A DNA stretch of 64,000 nt from Paenibacillus prosopidis (GTDB lineage Bacteria; Bacillota; Bacilli; Paenibacillales; Paenibacillaceae). Position 1 is the first letter of the stretch. Each line of letters starts with the position of its first letter. The position numbers and the translations under genes were made by a program. This document shows, piece by piece, positions 1 through 8,985 of the stretch. The notes under the pieces were generated by a model, which searched no databases, was not told the DNA's origin, and saw only the letters and a list, made by a program, of their open reading frames with translations. The stretch covers positions 186,001 through 250,000 of the forward strand of contig NZ_QPJD01000009.1 of NCBI RefSeq assembly GCF_003337375.1, given 5' to 3'.

Positions 1-62
1 CCAACAAAGTGAAAGAAATGGGCTTGTTTAATAAGAAGCAAGAAGGAGATAGTACCAAATAA
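1..62 (+). CDS. C-terminal tail of an unidentified protein (5' end outside window)
   Basis: An open frame enters from the left edge and stops at the TAA at 60-62. Its last residues read NKVKEMGLFNKKQEGDSTK, a hydrophilic, charged tail. The stop falls in the loop of a strong intrinsic terminator, which supports this being the real end of a transcribed gene. Too little is visible to name a family. Confidence 0.5.
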   Translation, partial: NKVKEMGLFNKKQEGDSTK

Positions 63-80
63 AGATGGTACTATTTTTTT
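49..80 (+). terminator. Rho-independent terminator
   Basis: ATAGTACC (49-56) pairs perfectly with GGTACTAT (67-74) and is followed by a run of T. It ends the gene cut by the left edge. Confidence 0.85.
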
Positions 81-143
81 ATTGCTTTTTTTTACAATAT
101 GAGTGTAAGCAGGATTAGATAAAGAAAGGCGGGGCGATATTGG

Positions 144-848
144 ATGGCATTCGAAATGTTTTCAGCTGCTCACACCGCTGGCCTAGCTGTCGCATTAATA
201 GTGTTTACCGGAATCATTTTGTTTCGGAAACAGCTGAGGCGGCCAGCGCTGAATCAAGCGTTGAGATACGGATTGGCTGTGCTGCTGTTATGCTGCGAAA
301 TTTCCCTTCAGCTATCCTATGTACTGGAGCACAATTGGCGTGTTGGTTCACTACCGTTCCAGCTGTGCAGTCTGATGCTATTGCTCTCTGCCATTTTACT
401 AATAACCAATAATAAAAAACTTTATCATCTTGTGTTTTTTTTAGGCAGTATGGGAGCATTGCAGGCGCTGCTGACTCCTAATTTAGACGAAACGTTTCCT
501 CACTTCAGATATTTTCACTTCTTTATCGCACACATTGGAATTATTGGTGCTGCCTTATTCATAACAGCGGTAGAACGGTATCGGCCGACCTTCCGCTCGG
601 TGTTCAGTACCTTATTTTGGCTGCATGTGCTGGCTATCCCGGCAGCTATTACCAATATCATTTCAGGAAAAACGAACTTTATGTTTTTGGCACGGAAACC
701 GGGAACGGCGTCATTGCTTGATATTCTAGCTCCATGGCCGTGGTATTTGCTGCAGCTGGAGGTCATTGCTTTTGTTATTTGTCTGTTGCTATTTGGCGCT
801 GTTAAGCTGCTCGACCGAATCTTTCGTTCGAAAATGCGCTATAATTAA
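144..848 (+). CDS. YwaF/TIGR02206-type integral membrane protein
   Basis: A 234-residue polytopic membrane protein with about six to seven hydrophobic segments (near residues 8-28, 42-60, 70-88, 95-110, 125-142, 155-172 and 203-223). The pattern, with the motif LPFQLCSLML near residues 70-79 and conserved aromatic and His residues (YFHFFIAHIG), matches the TIGR02206/YwaF family known from Bacillus. Its biochemical role is not established. The ATG at 144 follows a purine-rich stretch (AAAGAAAGGCGG, 121-132) at slightly long spacing. It stands alone between a terminator and the HAD gene. Family call from memory of conserved motifs; function unknown. Confidence 0.7.
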   Translation: MAFEMFSAAHTAGLAVALIVFTGIILFRKQLRRPALNQALRYGLAVLLLCCEISLQLSYVLEHNWRVGSLPFQLCSLMLLLSAILLITNNKKLYHLVFFLGSMGALQALLTPNLDETFPHFRYFHFFIAHIGIIGAALFITAVERYRPTFRSVFSTLFWLHVLAIPAAITNIISGKTNFMFLARKPGTASLLDILAPWPWYLLQLEVIAFVICLLLFGAVKLLDRIFRSKMRYN

Positions 849-896
849 CGTTATTTTAATAAAAGGTCGCATGGGGCTAAAATAGGGGGAGAAGGA

Positions 897-1637
897 ATGA
901 TCAAGGCTGTGTTTTTTGATCTGGACGATACGTTATACGATCAGCTGCTGCCGTTCCAATTGGCGGTTGAGCATGCAAAATTGAATCATGTAATGACGGA
1001 TCGTGTAATGATAGAGGATATATACAAAAGTATAAGACGCCACAGCGACCGCCTGTGGGAGCATCATGTCAAAGGCCGTATGACGCTGGACCAGCTGCGC
1101 ATAGAACGGACGACAGCAGCGTTTGCCGATTTGGGTATTACGGTATCCGAAGTAGAGGCAAAGCGGCTTCAGCAGCAATACGAGTTGGAACAATCGCGCT
1201 TGGAGCTTCGTACCGGCGTTGATCAGCTGCTCGAGCATCTTCTTTCATTAGGCATACTCATCGGTGTAATTACGAATGGGCCGGTCGAGCATCAAATGAA
1301 CAAAATAAGAGCGCTTAAGCTTTTGACGTGGGTCAAGGATCCGTTTCTGTACATTTCGGATGGTATAGGCAAGGCAAAGCCTGATCCAAGCGTATTCCAG
1401 TACGTGCAGCAGCAAACGATGCTAGAGCCTGATCAGATGGTGTATATCGGCGATGCTTGGCACAACGATATTGCCCCATCCTTTCAAGCGGGATGGACAC
1501 CTATATGGTTAAATGCAAGGCAGCAGCAGCCGAATCCTGAGGACAGTCACGTAAAATATTTGGAATGCCAGACTATAATTGAACTTCTTCCGCTATTAAA
1601 AAGACTGAAAGAAGCCGGCGCTGGTTGTTTGCTCTAA
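897..1637 (+). CDS. HAD-superfamily hydrolase (phosphatase)
   Basis: A 246-residue soluble enzyme. HAD motif I is FDLDDTLYD at residues 7-15, where the first Asp is the nucleophile and the second the acid/base. Motif II is the Thr in VITNG near residue 125. Motif III is the Lys in GKAKPDPS near residues 158-165, and motif IV is YIGDAWHNDI near residues 182-191. A helical cap lies between motifs I and II, as in the YjjG/YsaA-like subgroup I enzymes that dephosphorylate small phosphorylated metabolites or nucleotides. The substrate cannot be told from sequence. The ATG at 897 has the ribosome site GGGGGAGAAGG a few bases upstream. Confidence 0.85.
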   Translation: MIKAVFFDLDDTLYDQLLPFQLAVEHAKLNHVMTDRVMIEDIYKSIRRHSDRLWEHHVKGRMTLDQLRIERTTAAFADLGITVSEVEAKRLQQQYELEQSRLELRTGVDQLLEHLLSLGILIGVITNGPVEHQMNKIRALKLLTWVKDPFLYISDGIGKAKPDPSVFQYVQQQTMLEPDQMVYIGDAWHNDIAPSFQAGWTPIWLNARQQQPNPEDSHVKYLECQTIIELLPLLKRLKEAGAGCLL

Positions 1638-1696
1638 AAACATGTACAATAAAAACCGATATAATAATTGCATAGTTACATAGCTGGGAGGAAATC

Positions 1697-2371
1697 ATGA
1701 GCATCGACCCGCGAATTATAAAAACATTATTGCAGCTTCAGCTTGCGCCAAGTCTCGATTTTCAAGCGACGTCCAGTCCTTTAAATGCGGCAACCGGGAG
1801 CGGCTCAGCTTCCTTATTTGATACGCTATTAACTCAATATATGTCCGATAACTCCTCGGATAGCCAATCTTCAGTGCCTGTTCAGACGGCTGAAGCACTG
1901 GCGCAGCTGTCATCACTAAGCGGAATGACGAACATATCCTTCAACAGCTCGAGTACGTCTGAGGCCGGTTCAAGCGAATATGCTTCCCTTATAGAGCAGG
2001 CGTCCGAAAAATATGGCGTAGACGCTTCATTGATTGAAGCGGTTATTCAAACGGAATCCGGTTTCCGGGCGGACGCGGAGTCTTCAGCAGGTGCTAAGGG
2101 ATTAATGCAGCTGATGGATGGAACCGCGAGAGGGCTAGGCGTGACGAACTCATTTGACCCGGCACAAAATATTGACGGGGGAACACGTTATTTATCGTTC
2201 CTGCTTAAGAAGTATGACGGCAATGAGCAGGTTGCTTTAGCAGCTTATAATGCAGGGCCGGGACGTGTTGATCGTACAGGCATTAAAACGAACGAGCAGC
2301 TGATAGCAAATCTCGAAGCGCTTCCTGAAGAAACGCAGCGTTATGTTGCTAAGGTGCTTCAAGCGAGGTAG
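1697..2371 (+). CDS. Lytic transglycosylase (SLT domain) protein
   Basis: A 224-residue protein whose C-terminal half (about residues 95-215) is a soluble lytic transglycosylase/goose-lysozyme-like domain. The catalytic Glu lies in VIQTESGFR (about residues 117-125), followed by GAKGLMQLM and later LAAYNAGPGRV, the usual SLT signatures. The enzyme cleaves the MurNAc-GlcNAc bond with formation of 1,6-anhydro-MurNAc. The N-terminal 90 residues are Ser/Thr/Gln-rich and low in complexity, probably a linker. No convincing signal peptide is seen, so export is uncertain. The ATG at 1697 follows the ribosome site TGGGAGGAAA. Confidence 0.85.
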   Translation: MSIDPRIIKTLLQLQLAPSLDFQATSSPLNAATGSGSASLFDTLLTQYMSDNSSDSQSSVPVQTAEALAQLSSLSGMTNISFNSSSTSEAGSSEYASLIEQASEKYGVDASLIEAVIQTESGFRADAESSAGAKGLMQLMDGTARGLGVTNSFDPAQNIDGGTRYLSFLLKKYDGNEQVALAAYNAGPGRVDRTGIKTNEQLIANLEALPEETQRYVAKVLQAR

Positions 2372-2382
2372 TATGCGGCAAT

Positions 2383-2442
2383 AAGATCACGGTTTGGTTT
2401 TCTGCTGTATAAGCAGAAACAATCGTTGATCTTTTTCTTTTT
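2383..2442 (+). terminator. Rho-independent terminator after the transglycosylase gene
   Basis: AGATCA (2384-2389) pairs with TGATCT (2427-2432), enclosing a second stem in which TTTCTGCT pairs with AGCAGAAA. A T-rich tract follows. It separates the transglycosylase from nifZ. Confidence 0.7.
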
Positions 2443-2462
2443 AGAAAGGAGACAGCATGTAG

Positions 2463-3611
2463 ATGAGTTATTATGATCACTGCGCATCCACTCCTCCCTA
2501 CGACGAGGTGGTGCAAACGATGATGGAGGTTATGAGGTCGCAGTATGCGAATCCTTCGTCGCTGCATCGCAGCGGAACGGAAGCGGACAAATTAATTGAA
2601 CGATCGCGTTCCGTTATTGCCGATCAGTTCCAAACACGGCAGGGCAGATGGGTATTTACTTCAGGCGGGACGGAATCCAACAATTTGGCGCTGAAGGGCT
2701 CAGCTAAGCAGTATCGGAACAGAGGTAATCATATCGTTACGACACAGATCGAACATGCATCGGTATACGAAACGTTAGTCCAGCTGGAGCAAGAGGGCTT
2801 TCGGGTAACGTATCTGCCTGTCAATAAGACTGGCCATGTAGATCTGGAGCAAGTAAAAGAAGCATTGACGGACGAGACTATATTGGTCAGCGTTATGCAT
2901 GTTAACAATGAAATCGGCACGGTCCAGCCGATTGAACAGATCGGACGCTTCCTGAAGGAGTATCCCAAAATCTTATTTCATGTTGATGCCGTTCAGAGCA
3001 TCGGCAAGCTGCCGATATCGGTGGAGGAATGGGGAATCGATTTGTTAAGCGGATCTTCGCATAAGCTGCGCGGACCAAAGGGCGTGGGCTATTTGTACGT
3101 CCGGGATGGCATTTCGCTATATCCGCTGTTCACGGGCGGCTCGCAGGAAGGCGGTTACCGTCCGGGCACACAAAATGTGCCAGGGATCGTTGCTTCTGCG
3201 AAAGCGCTACGCATGTCGTTTGAATCGATGGCAGAGCGGCAGAAGCGGATGACGGCATTGAAGAAGCAGCTTATACAGATTATCGAAGAGATTCCTGAGC
3301 TGAAGCTGAACGGCAGTGAGCCGGCGGCATCGCATATCGTTCATTTTTCATACCCGGGCATGAAGCCTGAGGTCATCATTCATATGCTGGAGCAGCATGG
3401 TATAATGGCATCAACCAAATCGGCTTGTTCTTCAAAGGATGATAAGCCAAGCCGGGTATTGCTTGCTATAGGTGCAAGCAGGGAACAGGCGACCGGAGGC
3501 GTTCGTATCAGCTTCGGCGATGAACACGAGGAACGTGATATTACGAAGCTGGGCGCCGCTCTAAAGCATATCGTCAAACAGTTGAAGCCGCTTGAGAGGA
3601 GATTGACATAA
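2463..3611 (+). CDS. nifZ: Cysteine desulfurase, NifZ/IscS-like partner of ThiI
   Basis: A 382-residue PLP enzyme of the NifS/IscS class that takes sulfur from L-cysteine as an enzyme-bound persulfide. The N-terminus (YDHCASTPPYDEV) is the usual start of the fold. The PLP-binding Lys lies in SSHKLRGPKGVG (about residues 198-209), and the persulfide-forming Cys in STKSACSSK (about residues 317-325). The TAA stop is 2 nt from the thiI start, so the two are co-transcribed and probably translationally coupled. In B. subtilis the nifZ neighbour of thiI supplies sulfur for tRNA 4-thiouridine; the same role is inferred here from adjacency. The ATG at 2463 follows AAAGGAGAC, and the nearby ATG at 2457 is blocked by a stop. 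Confidence 0.88.
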   Translation: MSYYDHCASTPPYDEVVQTMMEVMRSQYANPSSLHRSGTEADKLIERSRSVIADQFQTRQGRWVFTSGGTESNNLALKGSAKQYRNRGNHIVTTQIEHASVYETLVQLEQEGFRVTYLPVNKTGHVDLEQVKEALTDETILVSVMHVNNEIGTVQPIEQIGRFLKEYPKILFHVDAVQSIGKLPISVEEWGIDLLSGSSHKLRGPKGVGYLYVRDGISLYPLFTGGSQEGGYRPGTQNVPGIVASAKALRMSFESMAERQKRMTALKKQLIQIIEEIPELKLNGSEPAASHIVHFSYPGMKPEVIIHMLEQHGIMASTKSACSSKDDKPSRVLLAIGASREQATGGVRISFGDEHEERDITKLGAALKHIVKQLKPLERRLT

Positions 3612-3613
3612 CA

Positions 3614-4834
3614 TTGCTTTATGATCAGATTGTATTGCGTTACGGAGATTTAACGGTAAAGGGACGGAACCGCAATAGGTTTGAGAAGCGAATGCTTGAG
3701 CAAGTGAAGCAGGCTTTAAGTCCGTATACTGGTATTACTTACATGAAATCGTTTGGCCGTCTATACGTCAGGCTGAACGGACTTCCATATGAGCCGATTG
3801 CAGACCGGTTGAAGGATTTGTTCGGTATCGTTTCACTCAGCCCGGTTGTAAGCACGGAATCAGATCTGGAGCAAATACGGGCTGCTGCATTAGCGGTCAT
3901 GCGTTCACTTCCAGAAGAGCCGAAGACATTTAAGGTTAGCGCCAAGCGTGCTTGGAAGAAATTCCCTCACAATTCGCAGGAAATGAACCATTTGGTCGGC
4001 GGACATGTGCTTCGTGCCATGCCGAGTCTTAAAGTAAACGTAAACAAGCCAGATGTTGAACTTCGAGTCGATATACAGGAGGAAACGACCTACGTATTTT
4101 GCGAGGTTATTCAGGCTGCCGGCGGATTTCCATATGCTTCGAACGGCAAAGCCATGCTGCTGTTATCCGGAGGAATTGACAGCCCGGTGGCAGGCTGGAT
4201 GGCGCTGCGCAAAGGACTTGAGCTGGAGGCCGTTCATTTTCACAGTTATCCTTTTACGAGCGATAAGGCTAAGGAAAAAGTGATTGAGCTTGCCAAAAGG
4301 TTGTCGTATTTCAGCGGCGAGCCGATCAAGCTGCATCTTGTTCCTTTCACGGAAATTCAAACTACACTTATGCAAGCGAATAGCGATAATCTCATTATAA
4401 CGTTAATGCGTAGAGCGATGCTGCGCATAACGGAGCAGCTTGCGGAGCTTAACGGGGCAAACGGCATCGTTACCGGTGAGAGTCTTGGCCAAGTAGCGAG
4501 CCAGACGCTTCCAAGCATGAACGTCATTGGGCGGGCAACCGAGTTGCCATTGTTAAAGCCTTTAATTATGATGGACAAGCATGAAATTATTCGGGTAGCT
4601 GAACGAATCGGAACGTTTGAAACGTCGATTTTACCTTACGAGGATTGCTGCACCTTATTTTTGCCGAAGTCACCAAGCACGAATCCGAATCTTAGAATCG
4701 TAGAAAAAGTGGAAGCGCTCCTGCCGAATTTGGAAGCGTTGATTTCGGCAGCGGTTGAAGGAACGGAACAGATGCTGCTTTCTCACGGCAGTCAAACTTC
4801 TGCTCAAACGGCAGGGGAGGACAGCTGGTTTTAA
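3614..4834 (+). CDS. thiI: tRNA 4-thiouridine(8) sulfurtransferase ThiI (no rhodanese domain)
   Basis: A 406-residue enzyme that adenylates U8 of tRNA and inserts sulfur to make s4U. Domain order is an N-terminal ferredoxin-like region, then THUMP (about residues 60-165), then a PP-loop ATPase with LLSGGIDSPVAGW at about residues 182-194. A DCCTLFLPKSP motif lies near residue 342. The C-terminal rhodanese domain of the 482-residue E. coli protein is absent, as in Bacillus ThiI, which fits sulfur delivery by the upstream NifZ. The start is the TTG at 3614, with GAGAGGAG upstream inside the end of nifZ. Archaeal and Bacillus forms of this length are normal. Confidence 0.93.
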   Translation: MLYDQIVLRYGDLTVKGRNRNRFEKRMLEQVKQALSPYTGITYMKSFGRLYVRLNGLPYEPIADRLKDLFGIVSLSPVVSTESDLEQIRAAALAVMRSLPEEPKTFKVSAKRAWKKFPHNSQEMNHLVGGHVLRAMPSLKVNVNKPDVELRVDIQEETTYVFCEVIQAAGGFPYASNGKAMLLLSGGIDSPVAGWMALRKGLELEAVHFHSYPFTSDKAKEKVIELAKRLSYFSGEPIKLHLVPFTEIQTTLMQANSDNLIITLMRRAMLRITEQLAELNGANGIVTGESLGQVASQTLPSMNVIGRATELPLLKPLIMMDKHEIIRVAERIGTFETSILPYEDCCTLFLPKSPSTNPNLRIVEKVEALLPNLEALISAAVEGTEQMLLSHGSQTSAQTAGEDSWF

Positions 4835-4850
4835 ATGCCATACGAAAAAT

Positions 4851-4892
4851 AAAAAAAGCAGAAATCCCATTAGTGGGATTCTCTGCTTTTTT
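4851..4892. terminator. Bidirectional terminator between thiI and a convergent TerC gene
   Basis: AGCAGA-AATCCCA (4858 onward) pairs with TGGGATTCTCTGCT (to 4887), flanked by A-run and T-run, so it can act on both strands. The stop codon of the minus-strand TerC gene (4870-4872) lies in the loop, so its last codons are written in the terminator arm. Confidence 0.88.
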
Positions 4893-5568
4893 GTTGCGCT
4901 GCTTGCTTCTTACGAATGTTAGTCACTACGCCGGCTACCACTGTAAGGATAATGACTAAAATCAAGAACGACCAATAGATGAGCTGATTATTCTCGAAAA
5001 ACTCTTTGAACGATTTTTCATGAGTAATCATCTTAGCTGCCGTGTAAGCGAGAACGGCTGAGCCGACATACACGATCCATTCATAGCGGTTGATGAGCTT
5101 AATGAATAGTGTGCTTCCCCATACGACGACTGGTACGCTGATGATAAGCCCGAGTACAACAAGCAGCGTATCGCCGTGCGCTGCGCCTGCTACCGCAATG
5201 ACGTTATCAATCCCCATTGCCGCATCGGCAATAATAATGGTTCGGATCGATTGCCACAGCGTGTTGCCAGCAGTGATCCCATCATGCGCATCTTCCTGCA
5301 CGAGCAATTTGTACGCAATCCATACTAGCAGCAATCCGCCCACGAGATTAAGCCAAGGCACATTGAGCAGCTGTACGACGAGCAGCGTCGCGATTACGCG
5401 AATGCCGACTGCCCCGACTGTTCCCCAAATGACGGCTTTCTTCTGCTGCTCCTTTGGCAAATTGCGTGCTGCAAGCCCTATGACAATGGCGTTGTCCCCA
5501 GCCAATATGAGGTCGATGAAAACGATAGTCAACAGCGCGGAGAAAAACTCGACTGAGAATAGTTCCAT
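4870..5568 (-). CDS. TerC-family integral membrane protein (paralogue 1)
   Basis: A 232-residue polytopic membrane protein of the TerC family, with about seven helices. Membrane-embedded acidic motifs DLILAGDNAIVIGLAARNLP in the first helices and AAMGIDNVIAVAG in the second half are typical of metal-binding TerC proteins. Bacillus relatives (YceF, YkoY and others) act in Mn2+ export and metallation of secreted proteins; substrate here is inferred. I place the start at the ATG at 5568 because AAGGAGGG lies just upstream (5578-5585). A longer frame to 5679 adds 37 residues with no membrane character. It is divergent from a second TerC gene. No yybP-ykoY manganese riboswitch was seen in the 137-bp gap. 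Confidence 0.87.
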   Translation of the reverse strand: MELFSVEFFSALLTIVFIDLILAGDNAIVIGLAARNLPKEQQKKAVIWGTVGAVGIRVIATLLVVQLLNVPWLNLVGGLLLVWIAYKLLVQEDAHDGITAGNTLWQSIRTIIIADAAMGIDNVIAVAGAAHGDTLLVVLGLIISVPVVVWGSTLFIKLINRYEWIVYVGSAVLAYTAAKMITHEKSFKEFFENNQLIYWSFLILVIILTVVAGVVTNIRKKQAAQQKSRESH

Positions 5569-5705
5569 TTGTATGTTCCCTCCTTCCTGTACAAGCACTT
5601 CTTGAAGTCTACAATAAATACGTAAGAACGGAAAGATGGATTCAAATTTTTTTGAACATATTCTCCATAGCTTGTTCATATTGCTGATTAGAGGGGGAAT
5701 GCAAA

Positions 5706-6368
5706 GTGGACAGCGTATTTATTTTTATCGAAATCATCTTAATTAATGTATTGCTGAGTGGAGATAACGCGATTGTTATAGCAATGGCCAGTCAGAGGCT
5801 CCCGCCAAATCAACGGAAACGCGCGGTATGGTGGGGGGCTTTAGCGGCAGTCGGTCTGCGCTGCTTATTGACGCTTATCGCCATTAAGCTGCTGCAGGTC
5901 CCTTATTTACAAGCGATTGGGGCGCTATTATTGTTCTATATCGCTGTCAAACTGCTTGCAGACGCAGGCGGGCAGAATGATATGCATACGATAAAAAAAG
6001 CAAATACGATCGGGCAAGCGATATGGACCATTGTCGTTGCCGATTTTATTATGAGCCTCGACAATGTTCTTGCTATTGCGGCAGTTGCAAATGGCGATTC
6101 TGTTCTTATCATGCTCGGGATTGCGCTCAGCATACCGATGATTATTTGGGGAAGCCAAATGTTGGGTTCATTATTGCATAAGTTTCCTGCACTTTCCTAT
6201 ATAGGGGCAGCATTGCTTGCATATGCCGCAGGGGAGATGCTGATGCATGATCCCGGGCTTGACAAGCTGTTATTTCACGGCTCCAAAACGCTTGCAGAGG
6301 CTGTTCCGCTGCTTTGCGTACCGCTCGTCATCGCATTCGCGATAATGAGAAAAAGGTCTTTTTCGTAA
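5706..6368 (+). CDS. TerC-family integral membrane protein (paralogue 2)
   Basis: A 220-residue TerC protein with the same two acidic motifs as its divergent neighbour: LLSGDNAIVIAMASQRLP near residues 17-34 and FIMSLDNVLAIAAVANGD near residues 112-129. The pair probably arose by duplication and inversion, but the sequences have drifted apart outside these motifs. A role in metal ion (Mn2+) transport at the membrane is inferred from the family. The start is GTG at 5706, eight bases after GAGGGGG. An ATG at 5699 is out of frame. It is followed by its own terminator. Confidence 0.86.
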   Translation: MDSVFIFIEIILINVLLSGDNAIVIAMASQRLPPNQRKRAVWWGALAAVGLRCLLTLIAIKLLQVPYLQAIGALLLFYIAVKLLADAGGQNDMHTIKKANTIGQAIWTIVVADFIMSLDNVLAIAAVANGDSVLIMLGIALSIPMIIWGSQMLGSLLHKFPALSYIGAALLAYAAGEMLMHDPGLDKLLFHGSKTLAEAVPLLCVPLVIAFAIMRKRSFS

Positions 6369-6383
6369 CGTTTAGGATGCTTT

Positions 6384-6418
6384 CCGTTCACGCAAAATAT
6401 TGCGGAACGGTTTTTTTT
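6384..6418 (+). terminator. Rho-independent terminator after the second TerC gene
   Basis: CCGTTC (6384-6389) pairs with GAACGG (6405-6410), extended by CGCAA/TTGCG, and is followed by eight T. Confidence 0.9.
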
Positions 6419-6447
6419 GTTCAGACGGACGCTTCGTACTGGTATTT

Positions 6448-6476
6448 TTGGTTCAGTTCCATTAAACTAGTATAGA
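6448..6476 (+). promoter_or_regulatory. Possible sigma-A promoter for the membrane protein/typA transcript
   Basis: TTGGTT (6448-6453), a 17-base spacer, then TATAGA (6471-6476). The -10 is good and the -35 only partial. It lies 60 bp before the next gene and after a terminator. Confidence 0.4.
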
Positions 6477-6534
6477 TAAAAACTGTCGTCTTTCGTCAAC
6501 ATATGCGATTGGCGTTGTAAGGAGCGGAACGCGA

Positions 6535-7017
6535 ATGCCTAATAACAAATATTCCGCTGGAATCATCTTGCTGTTAGCCGGGTTCGTTATTTTGTTGGGC
6601 AAGTTAGGTGTATTCAGCTTTTTAGGGGCGATTTTCTGGCCGCTGCTCGTACTAATACCTGGAATACTGCTTCATGTGCTGTATTTTGGCAGATTAGTCC
6701 CTGCGGTTGTGCTTGTCCCTGGCGGAATGCTCGTCGTATATGCCCTGCTTTTTGTTTTTTGCAACCTGCTTGGATGGGATAGCTTGAAATATTTGTGGCC
6801 GCTGTTTATTTTCGGCGTGGCGGCAGGCCTTTACGAATATTATTTGTTCGGTTCATCCAGACCGCCTGTTGTGCTCACGGCATCGATTGCGCTTGCTGCC
6901 GCATCGGCTGTGTTCGTCATTCTTGTATTATTGTGGAGCTGGGGAATTTATGCGATTGCTGTAGCGTTCATAGCGGCAGGTATATGGATGATGCTAAGCA
7001 AACGCAGACGTTGGTAA
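6535..7017 (+). CDS. Hypothetical polytopic membrane protein
   Basis: A 160-residue protein with about five to six hydrophobic helices and a basic C-terminal tail (SKRRRW). The N-terminus pairs a short helix hairpin around GKLGVFSFLG with FWPLLVLIPGILL, reminiscent of the LiaI/LiaF-like transmembrane region found in many small Firmicutes membrane proteins. I do not recognise the family with certainty. It lies directly upstream of typA (48-bp gap) and probably shares its transcript. ATG at 6535 with AAGGAGCGGAA upstream. Confidence 0.65.
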   Translation: MPNNKYSAGIILLLAGFVILLGKLGVFSFLGAIFWPLLVLIPGILLHVLYFGRLVPAVVLVPGGMLVVYALLFVFCNLLGWDSLKYLWPLFIFGVAAGLYEYYLFGSSRPPVVLTASIALAAASAVFVILVLLWSWGIYAIAVAFIAAGIWMMLSKRRRW

Positions 7018-7065
7018 GCAGATTTAACGATTCAAATAAAAAACAAATGGAGTGGATTACTAGTT

Positions 7066-8907
7066 ATGCAAGCAAGAGAGAAATTACGGAATATCGCCAT
7101 TATTGCCCACGTTGACCACGGCAAAACGACATTGGTCGACAAACTGCTGCAACAATCAGGAACGTTTCGCGAACACGAAGCAGTACAGGAACGCGCAATG
7201 GATTCTAACGATCTGGAGCGTGAACGCGGTATTACGATTTTGGCAAAGAATACAGCCATTAACTACAAAGATTATTTGATTAACATTGTGGACACACCAG
7301 GACATGCTGACTTCGGCGGCGAGGTTGAGCGTATCATGAAAATGGTTGACGGCGTTCTATTGGTTGTAGATGCTTTTGAAGGCTGCATGCCGCAAACGAA
7401 ATTCGTTTTGCGCAAAGCGCTTGAATCGAACCAGACCCCAATCGTTGTTGTGAACAAGATTGACCGTCCGAACGCTAGACCTCAAGAGGTTGTTGATGAG
7501 GTTCTTGACCTATTTATCGAGCTAGGAGCAAATGACGACCAGCTTGAGTTCCCTGTAGTTTATGCATCTGCGTTAATGGGTACTTCCAGTCTTGATCCTG
7601 AGAAACAGGACGAAAACATGGAAGCTCTATATGAAACCATCGTCAGCAACATCCCGTCGCCGACCGAAGATGTTGAACAGCCATTGCAATTCCTCGTTAC
7701 TTTGCTTGATTACAATGAGTACCTTGGCCGTATTGCGGTCGGCCGTGTTAACCGCGGTATCATTAAGCAAGGTCAAACCGTTGCGGTAATGACACGCGAA
7801 GGCGGCACTAAACAAGCAAGAATCGAGAAGCTGTTCGGTTTCGTAGGATTGAAGCGCGTTGAGATCGAGGAAGCAGGCGCGGGCGATATCATCGCGATTG
7901 CGGGTATTCGTGAAATTAACATCGGCGAGACGATTGCTGATCCACAGAAGCCGGAAGCTTTGCCGGTTCTAAAAATCGACGAGCCGACACTTCAAATGAC
8001 ATTCCTAGTTAACAACAGCCCGTTTGCAGGCCGTGAAGGGAAATGGGTTACATCCCGCAAGCTTCGGGAGCGTCTATACAAAGAGCTTGAGACCGACGTT
8101 GCGCTGCGCGTAGACGAAACAGATAGCCCGGATGCTTTTATCGTTTCCGGTCGTGGTGAGCTTCACCTTGGGATTCTAATCGAGAACATGCGTCGTGAAG
8201 GCTTTGAGCTTCAAGTATCCAAGCCTGAAGTTATCATAAAGGAAATTGATGGTTCGAAGAAAGAGCCTTACGAGCGTTTACTAATCGATACGCCTGAGGA
8301 AAGCATGGGCGCTGTTATGGAGAGCCTGGGAACGCGCAAAGCCGAAATGCTTAACATGATCAACCACGGTAACGGTCAGGTTCGTTTGGAATTCAGAATT
8401 CCTGCTCGCGGTTTGATTGGGTACCGTACACAGTTCTTGACTTTAACGCGTGGATACGGCATTATGAACAATGCATTTGACAGCTATGGTCCACTTGCCG
8501 GTACAGGCGTAGGCGGCCGTCATCAAGGCGTTCTAGTCGCTAGTGAGAACGGAACATCGACCTTCTACGGCATGATGGGCGTAGAGGATCGCGGAATACA
8601 GTTCTTGGAGCCAGGTACGGAAATCTACGAGGGCATGATCGTCGGGGAGCATACTCGTGAGAATGACATTATCGTCAACATCTGTAAAGTGAAGCAGCTG
8701 AACAACATTCGCTCGGCAGGTAAAGACGATACGGTTACTCTGAAAAGTCCTCGTCTGTTCTCGCTTGAGCAAGCGCTTGAGTACTTGAACGATGATGAGT
8801 ATTGTGAAATTACACCGAAATCCATCCGTCTCCGCAAAAAAATATTGAATAAGAGCGAGCGCGAGCGTGCGGAGAAGCACCGTAAAACCGCTCAAACCAC
8901 TGTATAA
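7066..8907 (+). CDS. typA: Ribosome-associated GTPase TypA/BipA
   Basis: A 613-residue translational GTPase related to EF-G and LepA, involved in 50S ribosome assembly and stress or cold adaptation. GTPase motifs are visible: G1 [10 protein letters not shown] (about residues 14-23), G2/switch I RERGITI, G3 [11 protein letters not shown] (about residues 76-86) and G4 NKIDRPN (about residues 131-137). EF-G-like domains II, III and V follow, and the BipA-specific C-terminal domain includes [17 protein letters not shown]. Length is typical. ATG at 7066 with a TGGAGTGG ribosome site. The locus corresponds to B. subtilis ylaG, followed by ylaH as here. Confidence 0.97.
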   Translation: MQAREKLRNIAIIAHVDHGKTTLVDKLLQQSGTFREHEAVQERAMDSNDLERERGITILAKNTAINYKDYLINIVDTPGHADFGGEVERIMKMVDGVLLVVDAFEGCMPQTKFVLRKALESNQTPIVVVNKIDRPNARPQEVVDEVLDLFIELGANDDQLEFPVVYASALMGTSSLDPEKQDENMEALYETIVSNIPSPTEDVEQPLQFLVTLLDYNEYLGRIAVGRVNRGIIKQGQTVAVMTREGGTKQARIEKLFGFVGLKRVEIEEAGAGDIIAIAGIREINIGETIADPQKPEALPVLKIDEPTLQMTFLVNNSPFAGREGKWVTSRKLRERLYKELETDVALRVDETDSPDAFIVSGRGELHLGILIENMRREGFELQVSKPEVIIKEIDGSKKEPYERLLIDTPEESMGAVMESLGTRKAEMLNMINHGNGQVRLEFRIPARGLIGYRTQFLTLTRGYGIMNNAFDSYGPLAGTGVGGRHQGVLVASENGTSTFYGMMGVEDRGIQFLEPGTEIYEGMIVGEHTRENDIIVNICKVKQLNNIRSAGKDDTVTLKSPRLFSLEQALEYLNDDEYCEITPKSIRLRKKILNKSERERAEKHRKTAQTTV

Positions 8908-8923
8908 GTCCATTTTTCAAATT

Positions 8924-8963
8924 AACGTAAGGTTTTGTTCATTCAAAACCTTACGTTTTGTTT
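8924..8963 (+). terminator. Rho-independent terminator after typA
   Basis: AACGTAAGGTTTTG (8924-8937) pairs perfectly with CAAAACCTTACGTT (8944-8957), followed by T-rich sequence. Confidence 0.9.
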
Positions 8964-8985
8964 ATAATGATAGGAGGTATGCAAC

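Noticed and set aside
5569..5705. yybP-ykoY manganese riboswitch between the TerC genes
   Set aside because: None of its characteristic conserved loops could be recognised on either strand.
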